Positions 33,565 to 42,084 are shown, counted from the stretch's first letter. The stretch is 64,000 bases of DNA from Candidatus Saccharicenans sp. (GCA_024653215.1 JANLFU010000009.1:1-64000), one strand, 5' to 3'. Program-made: numbers and translations. Notes: generated by a model from the sequence alone, not told the origin.

Positions 33565-35088
33565 ATGAATATCATCAATCACCAAATAAAATATTCTTAC
33601 GACAAAATAGATATTTCTGCGGATATAGATGGCTTCAGGTTATGGTATAAGATTCCTCCTTCTTATGCTGTCTCCTCTTCAGGAGATCCATTCCTCGCAG
33701 CTTCGCTTCTTCCCGCAATGATAAAAGGAAGTGACATAAGAATCGAGCCCAATTTAAAGATATCCCCTTTTTTAATGCGCAATATCAATACTATTCAAGA
33801 AATTCACCATACTTGGAATCCCAAGCTTAAAATTATATCAGTCAACGCTGATATTCACCCGGCAAAGATATTAAATGATGGCTGCGGATCGTTTTTTTCT
33901 GGCGGAGTAGATAGCACGTATACTTTTTTAAAAAATATTAACGAAATAACCCATATAATCAACATTCATGGTTTTGATTTCCAATTGGATAAAGAAACTC
34001 GAGAAAATCTTCTCTTCACAACTCAAGATATAAAAGATTTAGCACAATTAGCATTTAAATTAGTAAATAGAGTAGACCCTGTTTCGAAATATTTAATGGA
34101 TCAGTTCTCCGAAGGAACCAGGAAACTCCTGACTGCGTATGTAAACTCCGGCTTCATAATTCCAGAAAGAGTCGATAAAAATTTATCGGAATCTTTCAAC
34201 AACATCATTACCGGAGATCTAATTTACGATAAAAATATTTTTGCAGGGAAAAAATTAAGATCCCAAACCAAAGAAATGTTAATGAATAATATGGCTGAAA
34301 ACAGAACTCTCTTAAATAGACTCTTAATTGAGGATTCTTATCCTAAAGAGATATTGGGGAAATATTCTGGTGAGTATGATGAAGTCATCAACCGTCATAA
34401 GCGATTTGCTGAATTTTTCGGCAAAAAACTTATCGCCGTAGAGACCAATTTTTATTCATTCGGTTACAGATATAATCTAAGTCGCAATCTTACTCAAGGA
34501 ACCGCCTTAGCCAGTATTGCATTGCTTCTTGGGTTTCGTACTGTTTATATCCCAGCATCGTATTCTTATTCTCAGCTCTTTCCACTTGGCTCCCATCCCC
34601 TGGTGGATCCTCTCTGGTCGAATGAAGCTGTCAAAATTATCCATGATGGATGCGAGTCAACCCGCACTCAAAAAATTAAAAAGATTTCGGAGAATAAATA
34701 TGCAGTAGAACATCTGCAGGTATGCTTTGATCAAGCATTAGGTAATTGTGGTAAATGTGAGAAATGTATTAGGACATACGTTACCTTAAAACTTCTAAAT
34801 GTTCCTACCATAGCATTTCCAATATCCCCTTCATCCCGCGAGATTCGAAACGCGAAAATTTCAGGAGATATTGAAGAGGCGTTTTTCAAAGAAAATGTCG
34901 ATTTGGCATTGAAAAACAGTAATATCAAATTACGCAAAGAATTATTGAGTTGCTTAAAACGGTATGAGCGCAAAAAAATTTATAAAGATTTGGATAAAAT
35001 ATTGTTTCGAGGAATAATCAGCAAATTATATAGAAACTTAAAAAAAGAAAAACCATCAATATATCGAGTAGATACTAAATATCCATAA
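33565..35088 (+). CDS. PP-loop ATPase (QueC-like) of unknown function, paralogue 2 with ~122-residue insertion
   Basis: 507 residues, colinear with the gene at 32255: the same N-terminal domain (FRLWYKIPPSYAVSSSGDPF), PP-loop FFSGGVDSTYTF at about 110-121, LGSHPLVDPLWSNEA, and cysteine cluster NCGKCEKC at 394-401. The size difference is almost wholly one in-frame, mostly helical insertion at about residues 147-268, placed between the PP-loop half and the rest of the enzyme. It contains TAYVNSGFIIPERVDKNLSE and NRLLIEDSYPKEI. I cannot name this inserted domain. The paralogues probably arose by duplication and may work as a pair or on successive substrates. ATP-dependent adenylation chemistry is expected. 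Confidence 0.8.
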   Translation: MNIINHQIKYSYDKIDISADIDGFRLWYKIPPSYAVSSSGDPFLAASLLPAMIKGSDIRIEPNLKISPFLMRNINTIQEIHHTWNPKLKIISVNADIHPAKILNDGCGSFFSGGVDSTYTFLKNINEITHIINIHGFDFQLDKETRENLLFTTQDIKDLAQLAFKLVNRVDPVSKYLMDQFSEGTRKLLTAYVNSGFIIPERVDKNLSESFNNIITGDLIYDKNIFAGKKLRSQTKEMLMNNMAENRTLLNRLLIEDSYPKEILGKYSGEYDEVINRHKRFAEFFGKKLIAVETNFYSFGYRYNLSRNLTQGTALASIALLLGFRTVYIPASYSYSQLFPLGSHPLVDPLWSNEAVKIIHDGCESTRTQKIKKISENKYAVEHLQVCFDQALGNCGKCEKCIRTYVTLKLLNVPTIAFPISPSSREIRNAKISGDIEEAFFKENVDLALKNSNIKLRKELLSCLKRYERKKIYKDLDKILFRGIISKLYRNLKKEKPSIYRVDTKYP

Positions 35089-35626
35089 TTTTACCACGAT
35101 ATCTTTTTTAATTAGAAAGTATCTGCCTCATAATAACTTTATTTGTCTGGACTTTGTTATCTACCTCGTTTTCATGAGGTCCTTCATGCCCAAATAATCA
35201 TTTATACCTTTCAATCCGAACAAAATATTTTTATTGCCTTTATTATTTTTATATAATTATATTCCACCCAAATTTCTTCTTTATATAAAATGAAAACGAA
35301 TTCAAACCTAGTCATCTTTTCTTATCTTTTAAAAAGTTTTGTTTTTCCAGCTATTTGGAGTCCCACTCCTTTAATATTCTAGCCAAACTCACTTTTAAAT
35401 TCTTATGATCACATTAGCTTAAGTTTTTATTCTGACATCTTAAATTACTTCCTTCCCAAATTCACAACTGTCTTTTAGATACATTAAAACATTAATTACA
35501 ATCCATACATGATTAGGATATTAAAAGTTTTCTCTTGACTCATTTTCCCATATCTTTTAGAGTATATATAAAAAATTAAAACATGGGGCTGAATCTATAA
35601 TGCACCATAGGGTTGATTTAGTATTC
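35089..35626. other. AT-rich intergenic region
   Basis: No gene or RNA is recognised in this 538-bp stretch, which is rich in T and A runs. A TTGACT at 35535 lacks a -10 at proper distance. Confidence 0.4.
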
Positions 35627-35656
35627 TTAAAAATATCATATTGAGGATATTTTTAA
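35627..35656 (+). promoter_or_regulatory. 11-bp inverted repeat before the AlaDH-like gene
   Basis: TTAAAAATATC (35627-35637) and its exact reverse complement (35646-35656) are separated by 8 bases, ending 19 bases before the ATG at 35676. It could be a regulator site or a leader hairpin close to the ribosome site. There is no U-tract, so it is not a normal terminator. Confidence 0.45.
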
Positions 35657-35675
35657 TTTGAAAGGAAAATATCAG

Positions 35676-36818
35676 ATGAAGATTGGTGTAATCGGAAAAT
35701 CTCTAAAAGAAAATGAGCGAAGAGTCCCTATATTACCTGAACATCTTTCAAGAATTCCTGAGAATCTTTTATACAGCATAACATTTGAAAAAGGCTATGG
35801 CTTTAATTTTGGTTATGACGATGAGTATTTTATAAAATTTGGTTCAAGGATCGCTTCAAGGGAAGAGATATTTAATTCTTCAGATTTAATAATCTTACCT
35901 AAGCCTTTGCCTCAGGACCTCAGGCAAATGAAACCTCATCAAATATTGTTTGGATGGGCTCATTGTGTACAACAGAGAGACATAACTCAAGCCGCTATAG
36001 AACAGCACCTCACAATTATCGCCTGGGAATCAATGCATGCCTGGAGCCGAACGGGTGAAAAAAAAATGCATATTTTCTATAAAAACAATGAACTAGCAGG
36101 ATATGCTGCTATAATTCATTGTCTGCAAATTCTTGGGATAGATGGATTCTACGGGCCAAGAAGAAAAGTGGTAATTTTAAGTTATGGATCCGTTAGCCGG
36201 GGAGCAATATACGCACTTCATGGAAGAGGTTTTAACAATATCTATGTCTATTCTCGACGGCCTCCTCATCTTATAGGAGATCAAAACCCAGACGTATATT
36301 ACGGTCAATACTACTTTAACTCTAACGGTGATATTATCATACGGACATCTGAGGGGGTTGAAAAACCATTAATCGCAGAACTTTCAGATGCTGATATTAT
36401 CTGCAACGGAATATTACAAGATGTAAAAAACCCTATTATTTTTATAAACAACGAACAAGTTTATAACCTAAAACCCGGATCCATAATAGTTGACATAAGT
36501 TGCGATCTGGGCATGGGATTCTCATTCGCAAGGCCTACAACTTTCGAAAATCCAGTATTTAAGATAGGTAACAATATAACCTATTATTCCGTCGACCATA
36601 CGCCAAGTTATCTGTGGAACGCGGCTTCGCGTGAAATATCCAAAGCCTTGTTACCATTTTTAGAAATTGTCGCAGCTGGCCCAGAAACTTGGGCCAAGGA
36701 ACCTACTATCTATAATGCCATCGAAATACAGGATGGTTATATCAAAAATCCTGATATATTAACATTTCAGAACAGAGAAAAAGAATATCCCCATAAAATA
36801 ATAATGAATAATTCATAA
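35676..36818 (+). CDS. alanine dehydrogenase/N5-(carboxyethyl)ornithine synthase-like oxidoreductase
   Basis: 380 residues from ATG 35676, which has AAAGGA 9 bases upstream; a TTG 18 bases earlier lacks a site. Layout follows the AlaDH/PNT family: N-terminal KIGVIGKSLKENERRVPILP, FEKGYGFNFGYDDEYF, then a Rossmann domain KVVILSYGSVSRGAIYALHG and IVDISCDLGMGF. It resembles N5-(carboxyethyl)ornithine synthase, which reductively couples an amino group to pyruvate. NAD(P)H-dependent imine reduction or reductive amination is the expected chemistry. In this cluster of amide-forming enzymes it may supply an unusual amino acid. The exact substrate is not readable. Confidence 0.78.
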   Translation: MKIGVIGKSLKENERRVPILPEHLSRIPENLLYSITFEKGYGFNFGYDDEYFIKFGSRIASREEIFNSSDLIILPKPLPQDLRQMKPHQILFGWAHCVQQRDITQAAIEQHLTIIAWESMHAWSRTGEKKMHIFYKNNELAGYAAIIHCLQILGIDGFYGPRRKVVILSYGSVSRGAIYALHGRGFNNIYVYSRRPPHLIGDQNPDVYYGQYYFNSNGDIIIRTSEGVEKPLIAELSDADIICNGILQDVKNPIIFINNEQVYNLKPGSIIVDISCDLGMGFSFARPTTFENPVFKIGNNITYYSVDHTPSYLWNAASREISKALLPFLEIVAAGPETWAKEPTIYNAIEIQDGYIKNPDILTFQNREKEYPHKIIMNNS

Positions 36819-36862
36819 ATGTTATTTAATCTATATAAATATGATTCATTTGGAGATCAATA

Positions 36863-37768
36863 GTGAAATTTATGAATAAACTTTTGATTGACATTTTTTT
36901 AAACAAGCGTATAAGAAAGTTACTATATTTAATATCTCCCAAGATATTAATTTCATATCGATATTTATTGTTGCGTGGCCGCCTACCAATTTTAAACAAC
37001 CCTAAGCTTTTGGACGAAAAATTAATTTGGCTTAATTTATATTGGAAACATCCACTAAAGACTATTTGTGCTGATAAATATTTAGTCAGGAACTATATCA
37101 AAAAACAACATTTGGAAAATATTCTAGTTCCATTGCTCGGAAATTATAGTTCTCCTGACGAAATTGATTTTGATAAGTTACCGAGTAAATTTGTTCTTAA
37201 GTGCAATCATGGTTGCGGTTTTAATATATTCTGTACAGACAAGAGATTTTTTAATTTTCAAAAAGCCAAAACTACCCTATCTAAATGGCAAAGAATTAAT
37301 TTCAGCCACTTATACGGAGAACTTCACTACTCAAGTATAAAACCAATGATCTTATGCGAAGAATTTCTAGATGATAAAACCGGTGCTTTACCAATTGATT
37401 ATAAACTTTATTGCTTTGATGGTTTAGTGCATTGTACTATGGTATGTATCGGAAGAGATATCAATTCAAGAGCAAAACAATATATTTTTTTTGATCGTGA
37501 TTGGAAGAAACGATATCCATATAATACCCAAAGTATTCAAAATAATGCTGATTTTCTCATGCCCGAGGCTTATTTAAAATTAGTTGAATATGCAGAAATA
37601 TTATCCAAGCCATTTCCTTTTGTCCGAATTGATTTTTATATTGTTGACAATAAACCTTTCTTCGGAGAAATGACTTTTACACCTGATGGGTGTATAGATC
37701 CCAACCTGACTCAAGAAGCACAAATGATAATGGGCGATTTGATAAATTTACCTAAAAAATATCTTTAG
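36863..37768 (+). CDS. TupA-like ATP-grasp protein, paralogue 1
   Basis: 301 residues of the TupA-like ATP-grasp family, named after the teichuronopeptide biosynthesis protein. Typical are LLDEKLIWLNLYWKHPLKTI, CADKYLVRNYIKK, the ATP-binding FVLKCNHGCGFNIF, LCEEFL, PIDYKLYCFDGLVH and PFVRIDFYIVDNKPFFGEMT near the Mg-binding end. TupA-type proteins are thought to attach amino acids to polysaccharides through amide bonds. A GTG start (36863) with GGAG upstream is used; an ATG 9 bases later is the alternative. A second family member follows after 3 bp. Confidence 0.83.
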   Translation: MKFMNKLLIDIFLNKRIRKLLYLISPKILISYRYLLLRGRLPILNNPKLLDEKLIWLNLYWKHPLKTICADKYLVRNYIKKQHLENILVPLLGNYSSPDEIDFDKLPSKFVLKCNHGCGFNIFCTDKRFFNFQKAKTTLSKWQRINFSHLYGELHYSSIKPMILCEEFLDDKTGALPIDYKLYCFDGLVHCTMVCIGRDINSRAKQYIFFDRDWKKRYPYNTQSIQNNADFLMPEAYLKLVEYAEILSKPFPFVRIDFYIVDNKPFFGEMTFTPDGCIDPNLTQEAQMIMGDLINLPKKYL

Positions 37769-37771
37769 TCT

Positions 37772-38716
37772 ATGATATATCTAAATTACTTAAAATATAT
37801 AACAATCAAACTTTTGTATGAATTTATTTGTTATTTGTCAAGAGCCTATGGACGCGCAAGATATCGATATGATGTACAGGCAGACATAATAGCATCTTTT
37901 TTAGCAAGGAGCCTATTTCTAATCACTCATGGGTATGTTCCTCGATTTAAAAAGCCCAGAACCTTCTCCGAAAAAATTTTCAATCGAATGCTATATTCGA
38001 GAGATAGAATATGGACATATATTTCAGATAAACTTCTAGCCAGAAAATATGTAAGTCAGTTAGTTGGCGAGCAAATCTTAGTTCCGCTTTTATGGACTGG
38101 AACCAGGCCAGAAGATATTCCTTTTGATTCTTTACCAGATAAATTCGTTATTAAGATGAATCACGGTTGTGGATATAATATCTTCATTAATAAAGAAAAA
38201 GGTATTAATTCTAAAGAAGTTATCAAGAAGCTCACTCTTTGGTCCAAAGAGAACTATTGTCTAGATCGCAATGCAGGATTAGAGTGGGGCTATAAGAATA
38301 TTGACCCTAAAATATTTATTGAATTATTTATTGAAGAAAACGGAAAATCCCCAAAGGATTTCAAATTTTTTTGTTTCTCAGGTAGAGTTGAATATATTCA
38401 AGTAAGCTTTGACAGATTTGGAATTCCATCAGAGAGGATACTTGATCGAGATTTTAACGCACTGGATATCTATAACGGCGTAAAATTATTTGATGGCAGA
38501 ATTGAACAACCAGTTGGTTTTTCTAAAATGATAGAAATCGCGGAAACTCTATCTCGTGAGTTTGACTTCATTCGCGTTGACCTCTATAACATAAAAGGAA
38601 AAATATATTTCGGTGAATTAACCTGTTATCCAGCAGGTGGGTTAGCTCCTTTTATTCCACGCAAGTGGGATTATATTTTTGGTGAGAAATGGAAGATGTC
38701 AAGGATTGAGAAATAA
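37772..38716 (+). CDS. TupA-like ATP-grasp protein, paralogue 2
   Basis: 314 residues, same family as the preceding gene: KPRTFSEKIFNRMLYSRD, ISDKLLARKYVSQLVGE, the nucleotide-binding FVIKMNHGCGYNIFINK, IFIELFIEENGKSPKDFKFF and FDFIRVDLYNIKGKIYFGE. The N-terminus is longer and partly hydrophobic (LKYITIKLLYEFICYLSRAY), which may contact the membrane. It begins 3 bases after the previous stop, and its own stop abuts the ATG of the asparagine-synthase-like gene, so the block is tightly coupled. The paralogues are diverged enough to act on different acceptors or amino acids. Confidence 0.83.
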   Translation: MIYLNYLKYITIKLLYEFICYLSRAYGRARYRYDVQADIIASFLARSLFLITHGYVPRFKKPRTFSEKIFNRMLYSRDRIWTYISDKLLARKYVSQLVGEQILVPLLWTGTRPEDIPFDSLPDKFVIKMNHGCGYNIFINKEKGINSKEVIKKLTLWSKENYCLDRNAGLEWGYKNIDPKIFIELFIEENGKSPKDFKFFCFSGRVEYIQVSFDRFGIPSERILDRDFNALDIYNGVKLFDGRIEQPVGFSKMIEIAETLSREFDFIRVDLYNIKGKIYFGELTCYPAGGLAPFIPRKWDYIFGEKWKMSRIEK

Positions 38717-40564
38717 ATGCCAGGAATTTCGGGATTTATCACTACAAAAGTAACAGGTAATGAAGAAAACTTATTACAAGCGATGAAGTATGCACTCCTG
38801 CATGAATCATCATATACACAAGGTAAATATGAAGATTTCAAAATTGGCTTTTTTGGAGTGTTCTCAGCCATAAAATGCTCTTTTTCCGATTGCATGCCTG
38901 TATATAACGAAAAAAAAGATATTGTAATGTTTTTAACAGGTGAATGTTATGATGATCAAGAAGTTTTATTATCACTAAGAGAAAAGAGTCATAAGTTCGA
39001 GCCTGGCAATGCATCCTATCTGGTGCATAGATATGAGGAACTTGGAGAAAGCTTATTTAAGGAATTAAATGGTTGGTTTCATGGAGTAATTTTAGACCTT
39101 CGCCAAAATATAGTTTTTATTTTTAATGACAGATACGGCATAAGGCGTCTATATATTTATGAAAATCCAGAATTCATAGCTTTTGCTTCTGAAGCCAAAG
39201 CCCTGTTAAGAGCCTTCCCTGAACTCAGAGAAGTGTCGTACCAAAGTATTGGAGAATTCTTAATTTATGACTGCGTACTTCAGAACCGGACGTATTTCCC
39301 ACAAATTCATCTCTTACCACCGGGTTCGCTTTGGATTTATCAGAATGGGAAATTAGAAAAAAAATCTTATATAAATATGAACGAACTCGAGAATCAACAT
39401 AAACTTAGCGTAGAACAATTTAGCTCAGAACTGACAGAAACATTCAAGAATATATTACCGAGATATTTTCAGGGAGGGAGTATTGGACTTGGTCTGACAG
39501 GTGGCCTTGATACCAGAGCCATTATCGCCTGCCGTAACCCTGAGCCCGGAGAACTCCCCTGTTATACGTTTACAGGGAGTTACAAAGATATTTTGGATGC
39601 ACGAATAGCACCAAAGGTAGCCAGAGCATGTGGTCAAAATCATATCAAAATAGTCCTGGAAGATGAAAAACTAATAAAAGAATATCCTTATTGGATTGAG
39701 AAAGCTACTTGGATTTCTGACGGACTTGAGGGGACAGACAAAGCAGACGTTATCTATTTCAATTCAATAGCTCGCGAAATTGCACCTGTAAGGATGACAG
39801 GAAAATATGGAAGTCAAGTTTTGAAAGGGATATTTGGGTTTAAACCAAGGCCGCCGGTATCCGAAATAATTAATCCTGATTTTAAGCCTTACCTTAAAAT
39901 GGCCGAAGAAACGGCTCAAGCTTTTTCCAATACTCATCCTATGACTTTTTTGTTGCAGGGAGCGATCCCATGGTGGTGGAATTCGTTCGTCACCCTCGAG
40001 ACATCGCAGATCGAAATTCGTAGTCCTTTCTTAGATAATGATTTTATTAAAGTCTTATACAGAGCGCCAGAATTGCCAGGCGATTTCGGCATCAAATTTG
40101 AGTTGAACATAATCGCTAGATATAAACCGGAATTGATGAATATCCCGACTACCGGTACTTATGGCGGGAAAGGCATTAGGCCCATTTCAGAGCTGAGAAG
40201 ATTGTGGATTCTAAGCTTAATGATGCTTGATAAAATTTATAATCATGAAGATTTGCCCTATAATTTAACGCACACTTTTGCCGGGATAGATAAGCGGATA
40301 ATCACCCCACTTCATCTGGATCAAATAATTTCAGGTCATGCCGAATTCAGGCGATACAGGCGGTGGTATAGAGATGAATTATCAGGATATATCAAGGACA
40401 TGCTTCTCAATGAAAAGACATTGAGCCGACCTTACTGGAATCGAAAAGGATTAATGAAAGTAGTAAGTGACCATATAAACGGACGCGGGAACTATCTGCG
40501 TGAGATCAGGAAAGCTCTGCAAATAGAATTATTACATAGAGTACTTATCGAAAGAACATATTAA
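38717..40564 (+). CDS. asparagine synthase-like protein lacking the glutaminase cysteine
   Basis: 615 residues with the two-domain AsnB layout. The N-terminal Ntn-type domain begins MPGISGF where active enzymes have MCGI(A/S)GF, so the nucleophile Cys is Pro and glutamine cannot be used. FNDRYGIRRLYIYE and FASEAKALLRAF are otherwise typical. The synthetase domain has a PP-loop-type LGLTGGLDTRAI (usual SGGLDSS). It likely adenylates a carboxylate and uses another amine or free ammonia, as in related beta-lactam- or peptide-forming enzymes. The ATG directly follows the stop of the ATP-grasp gene. It is the last gene of the AT-rich island. Confidence 0.85.
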   Translation: MPGISGFITTKVTGNEENLLQAMKYALLHESSYTQGKYEDFKIGFFGVFSAIKCSFSDCMPVYNEKKDIVMFLTGECYDDQEVLLSLREKSHKFEPGNASYLVHRYEELGESLFKELNGWFHGVILDLRQNIVFIFNDRYGIRRLYIYENPEFIAFASEAKALLRAFPELREVSYQSIGEFLIYDCVLQNRTYFPQIHLLPPGSLWIYQNGKLEKKSYINMNELENQHKLSVEQFSSELTETFKNILPRYFQGGSIGLGLTGGLDTRAIIACRNPEPGELPCYTFTGSYKDILDARIAPKVARACGQNHIKIVLEDEKLIKEYPYWIEKATWISDGLEGTDKADVIYFNSIAREIAPVRMTGKYGSQVLKGIFGFKPRPPVSEIINPDFKPYLKMAEETAQAFSNTHPMTFLLQGAIPWWWNSFVTLETSQIEIRSPFLDNDFIKVLYRAPELPGDFGIKFELNIIARYKPELMNIPTTGTYGGKGIRPISELRRLWILSLMMLDKIYNHEDLPYNLTHTFAGIDKRIITPLHLDQIISGHAEFRRYRRWYRDELSGYIKDMLLNEKTLSRPYWNRKGLMKVVSDHINGRGNYLREIRKALQIELLHRVLIERTY

Positions 40565-40735
40565 TACTGCCTCCTCCGAACCGAACAAAGGGGTCATTTA
40601 TCAGGTAAAATCAATAAGCCAAGAAGGCCAAAAACTATTGACATGCACCTAATACTTATCAGTTTTTTTCATCTCCATGATATGGAGTATCGCTTTGCTT
40701 AAGATAACACCTTCAAGCATGAAAGAAAATTCTTC

Positions 40736-40764
40736 TTGACAAATATTTCTGGATTATATATAAG
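40736..40764 (+). promoter_or_regulatory. promoter of the polysaccharide export operon
   Basis: TTGACA (40736-40741), 17-base spacer, TATAAG (40759-40764). Transcription should start near 40771, giving an untranslated leader of about 170 bases before the ATG at 40940. The same hexamers and spacing occur before the PAS-GGDEF gene (49942-49970). Confidence 0.7.
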
Positions 40765-40770
40765 TCAAAT

Positions 40771-40939
40771 CGCGGGAGGAATTTAGCCAAGGCAAATGGG
40801 TGCCTCAGCTAAGGTAAAGGACTATTGTCTTTTTTTGCACGTTGACGTATATTCGTATACGGCAACATCCAGGGCAATAAGATTTACCCGGAGCAAAAGG
40901 CCTCAAAATAAACTCATTTGAAGGAAAGGGAATTATAAC
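40771..40939 (+). ncRNA. structured 5' leader with two strong hairpins
   Basis: Hairpin 1 (40783-40812): TTAGC and AGGCA pair with TGCCT and GCTAA around a symmetrical CA/CA internal loop and the loop AATGGG. Hairpin 2 (40841-40866): GTTG-A-CGTATA pairs with TATACG-G-CAAC, closed by a TTCG tetraloop, giving 10 pairs with one A-G mismatch. Between them a weak pairing (AAAGGAC with GTCTTT) runs into seven T (about 40816-40836), as in a poor intrinsic terminator. The layout suggests an attenuator, antiterminator site or riboswitch-like leader; I could not match it to a known class. A ribosome site (GAAGGAAAGG) precedes the ATG at 40940. Confidence 0.5.
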
Positions 40940-42052
40940 ATGCCAAACATCCCCTTTGTTGACCTGAAAAGCCAGTATCATTCCATCAAGTCCGAGGTTG
41001 ACTCGGCCATCCAGTCAGTCCTCAATGACACGGCTTTTGTCGGCGGAAAATACGTCGATTCCTTTGAAAAGGACTTCGCCGCTCGATACGGAGTCAAGCA
41101 CTGTATTACCTGCGCCAACGGCACCGATGCCATCTACATCAGCCTTAAAGCCGCCGGCATTGGCCCAGGAGATGAAGTCATCACCGCTGCCAACACTTTT
41201 ATTGCCACCTCCGAAGCCATTACCCAGGCCGGCGCGCGCCCGGTATTCGTCGACAACGATGATTATTACCACTTGGACCCGGATAAACTGGAGGAAAAAA
41301 TCACACCCAGGACCAGGGCCGTTATCCCCGTCCACCTTTACGGCCAGCCGGCAGCCATTGATACAATTAAAGCCATCTGCGATCGCCACCGGCTCATAAT
41401 GATCGAAGACTGCGCCCAGTCTCACTTCGCCACCTTCAACGGCCACAGAACCGGCACTTTCGGTCTAGCCGGGACTTTTAGCTTTTACCCTGGAAAGAAT
41501 CTCGGGGCCTATGGTGACGGCGGCGCCATCATCACCAACGATGACGAATTCGCCCGCCGCGCCCGCCTGTTCGCCAACCATGGCTCCCAGAAAAAATACA
41601 TCCACGAGATTGAAGGAATAAACAGCCGTCTCGACGGACTGCAGGCTGCTATTCTCAGCGTCAAGCTCAAATACATAGAAGGTTGGAACCGGGCCCGCTA
41701 CCAGCACGCCCTGAAACTAAACCAGCTCCTCTCCGACATTCCCCAGATCACCACCCCGAAAATCCGGCCCGGCTGTTCCCACATCTTCCACATTTACTGC
41801 ATCAGGGTTCCGGAGCGCGAGAAATTAATTGATTACTTAAAAGCTCAGGGCATTGCTACCAACATCCATTACCCCTATGCCCTACCATTCGCACAGGCCT
41901 ACGCTTATCTCAATCACAGGCCAGAAGACTTCCCCGTGGCTTACGCCTACCAGGGTCAGATTCTTTCCCTGCCGATGTTCCCTGAGCTAACGGAGGAGCA
42001 AATAGAGTATATTTCGGAATGTTTGCATAAATTTTATTCCAACCGGGTTTAG
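40940..42052 (+). CDS. DegT/DnrJ/EryC1-family sugar aminotransferase (WbpE-like)
   Basis: A 370-residue PLP-dependent sugar aminotransferase. Motifs: FVDLKSQYHSIKSE start, ANGTDAIYISLKAAGIGPGD, VIPVHLYGQP, MIEDCAQSHFATFNG and the PLP lysine in TFSFYPGKNLGAYGDGG. It adds an amino group, normally from glutamate, to a keto-sugar nucleotide. Together with the following oxidoreductase and hexapeptide acetyltransferase it matches the WbpB-WbpE-WbpD set that makes UDP-2,3-diacetamido-2,3-dideoxy-glucuronic acid. It is the first gene of the GC-rich operon after the structured leader. Confidence 0.9.
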   Translation: MPNIPFVDLKSQYHSIKSEVDSAIQSVLNDTAFVGGKYVDSFEKDFAARYGVKHCITCANGTDAIYISLKAAGIGPGDEVITAANTFIATSEAITQAGARPVFVDNDDYYHLDPDKLEEKITPRTRAVIPVHLYGQPAAIDTIKAICDRHRLIMIEDCAQSHFATFNGHRTGTFGLAGTFSFYPGKNLGAYGDGGAIITNDDEFARRARLFANHGSQKKYIHEIEGINSRLDGLQAAILSVKLKYIEGWNRARYQHALKLNQLLSDIPQITTPKIRPGCSHIFHIYCIRVPEREKLIDYLKAQGIATNIHYPYALPFAQAYAYLNHRPEDFPVAYAYQGQILSLPMFPELTEEQIEYISECLHKFYSNRV

Positions 42053-42084
42053 CCAAGGACCCGGCGGGAAAAGGGAGCGGAGAC

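Noticed and set aside
32255-35088. Assignment of the PP-loop paralogues as QueC (7-cyano-7-deazaguanine synthase)
   Set aside because: PP-loop and cysteine cluster are similar, but the proteins are much longer, have an extra N-terminal domain, are duplicated, and sit in a glycan locus without other queuosine genes.
40636-40660. Second promoter upstream of the export operon (a TTGACA near 40639)
   Set aside because: No -10 element at suitable distance; the promoter at 40736 is far better.
40565-40735. Transposon or integration site at the composition border
   Set aside because: No inverted repeats, transposase remnant or tRNA-like sequence found at the border.
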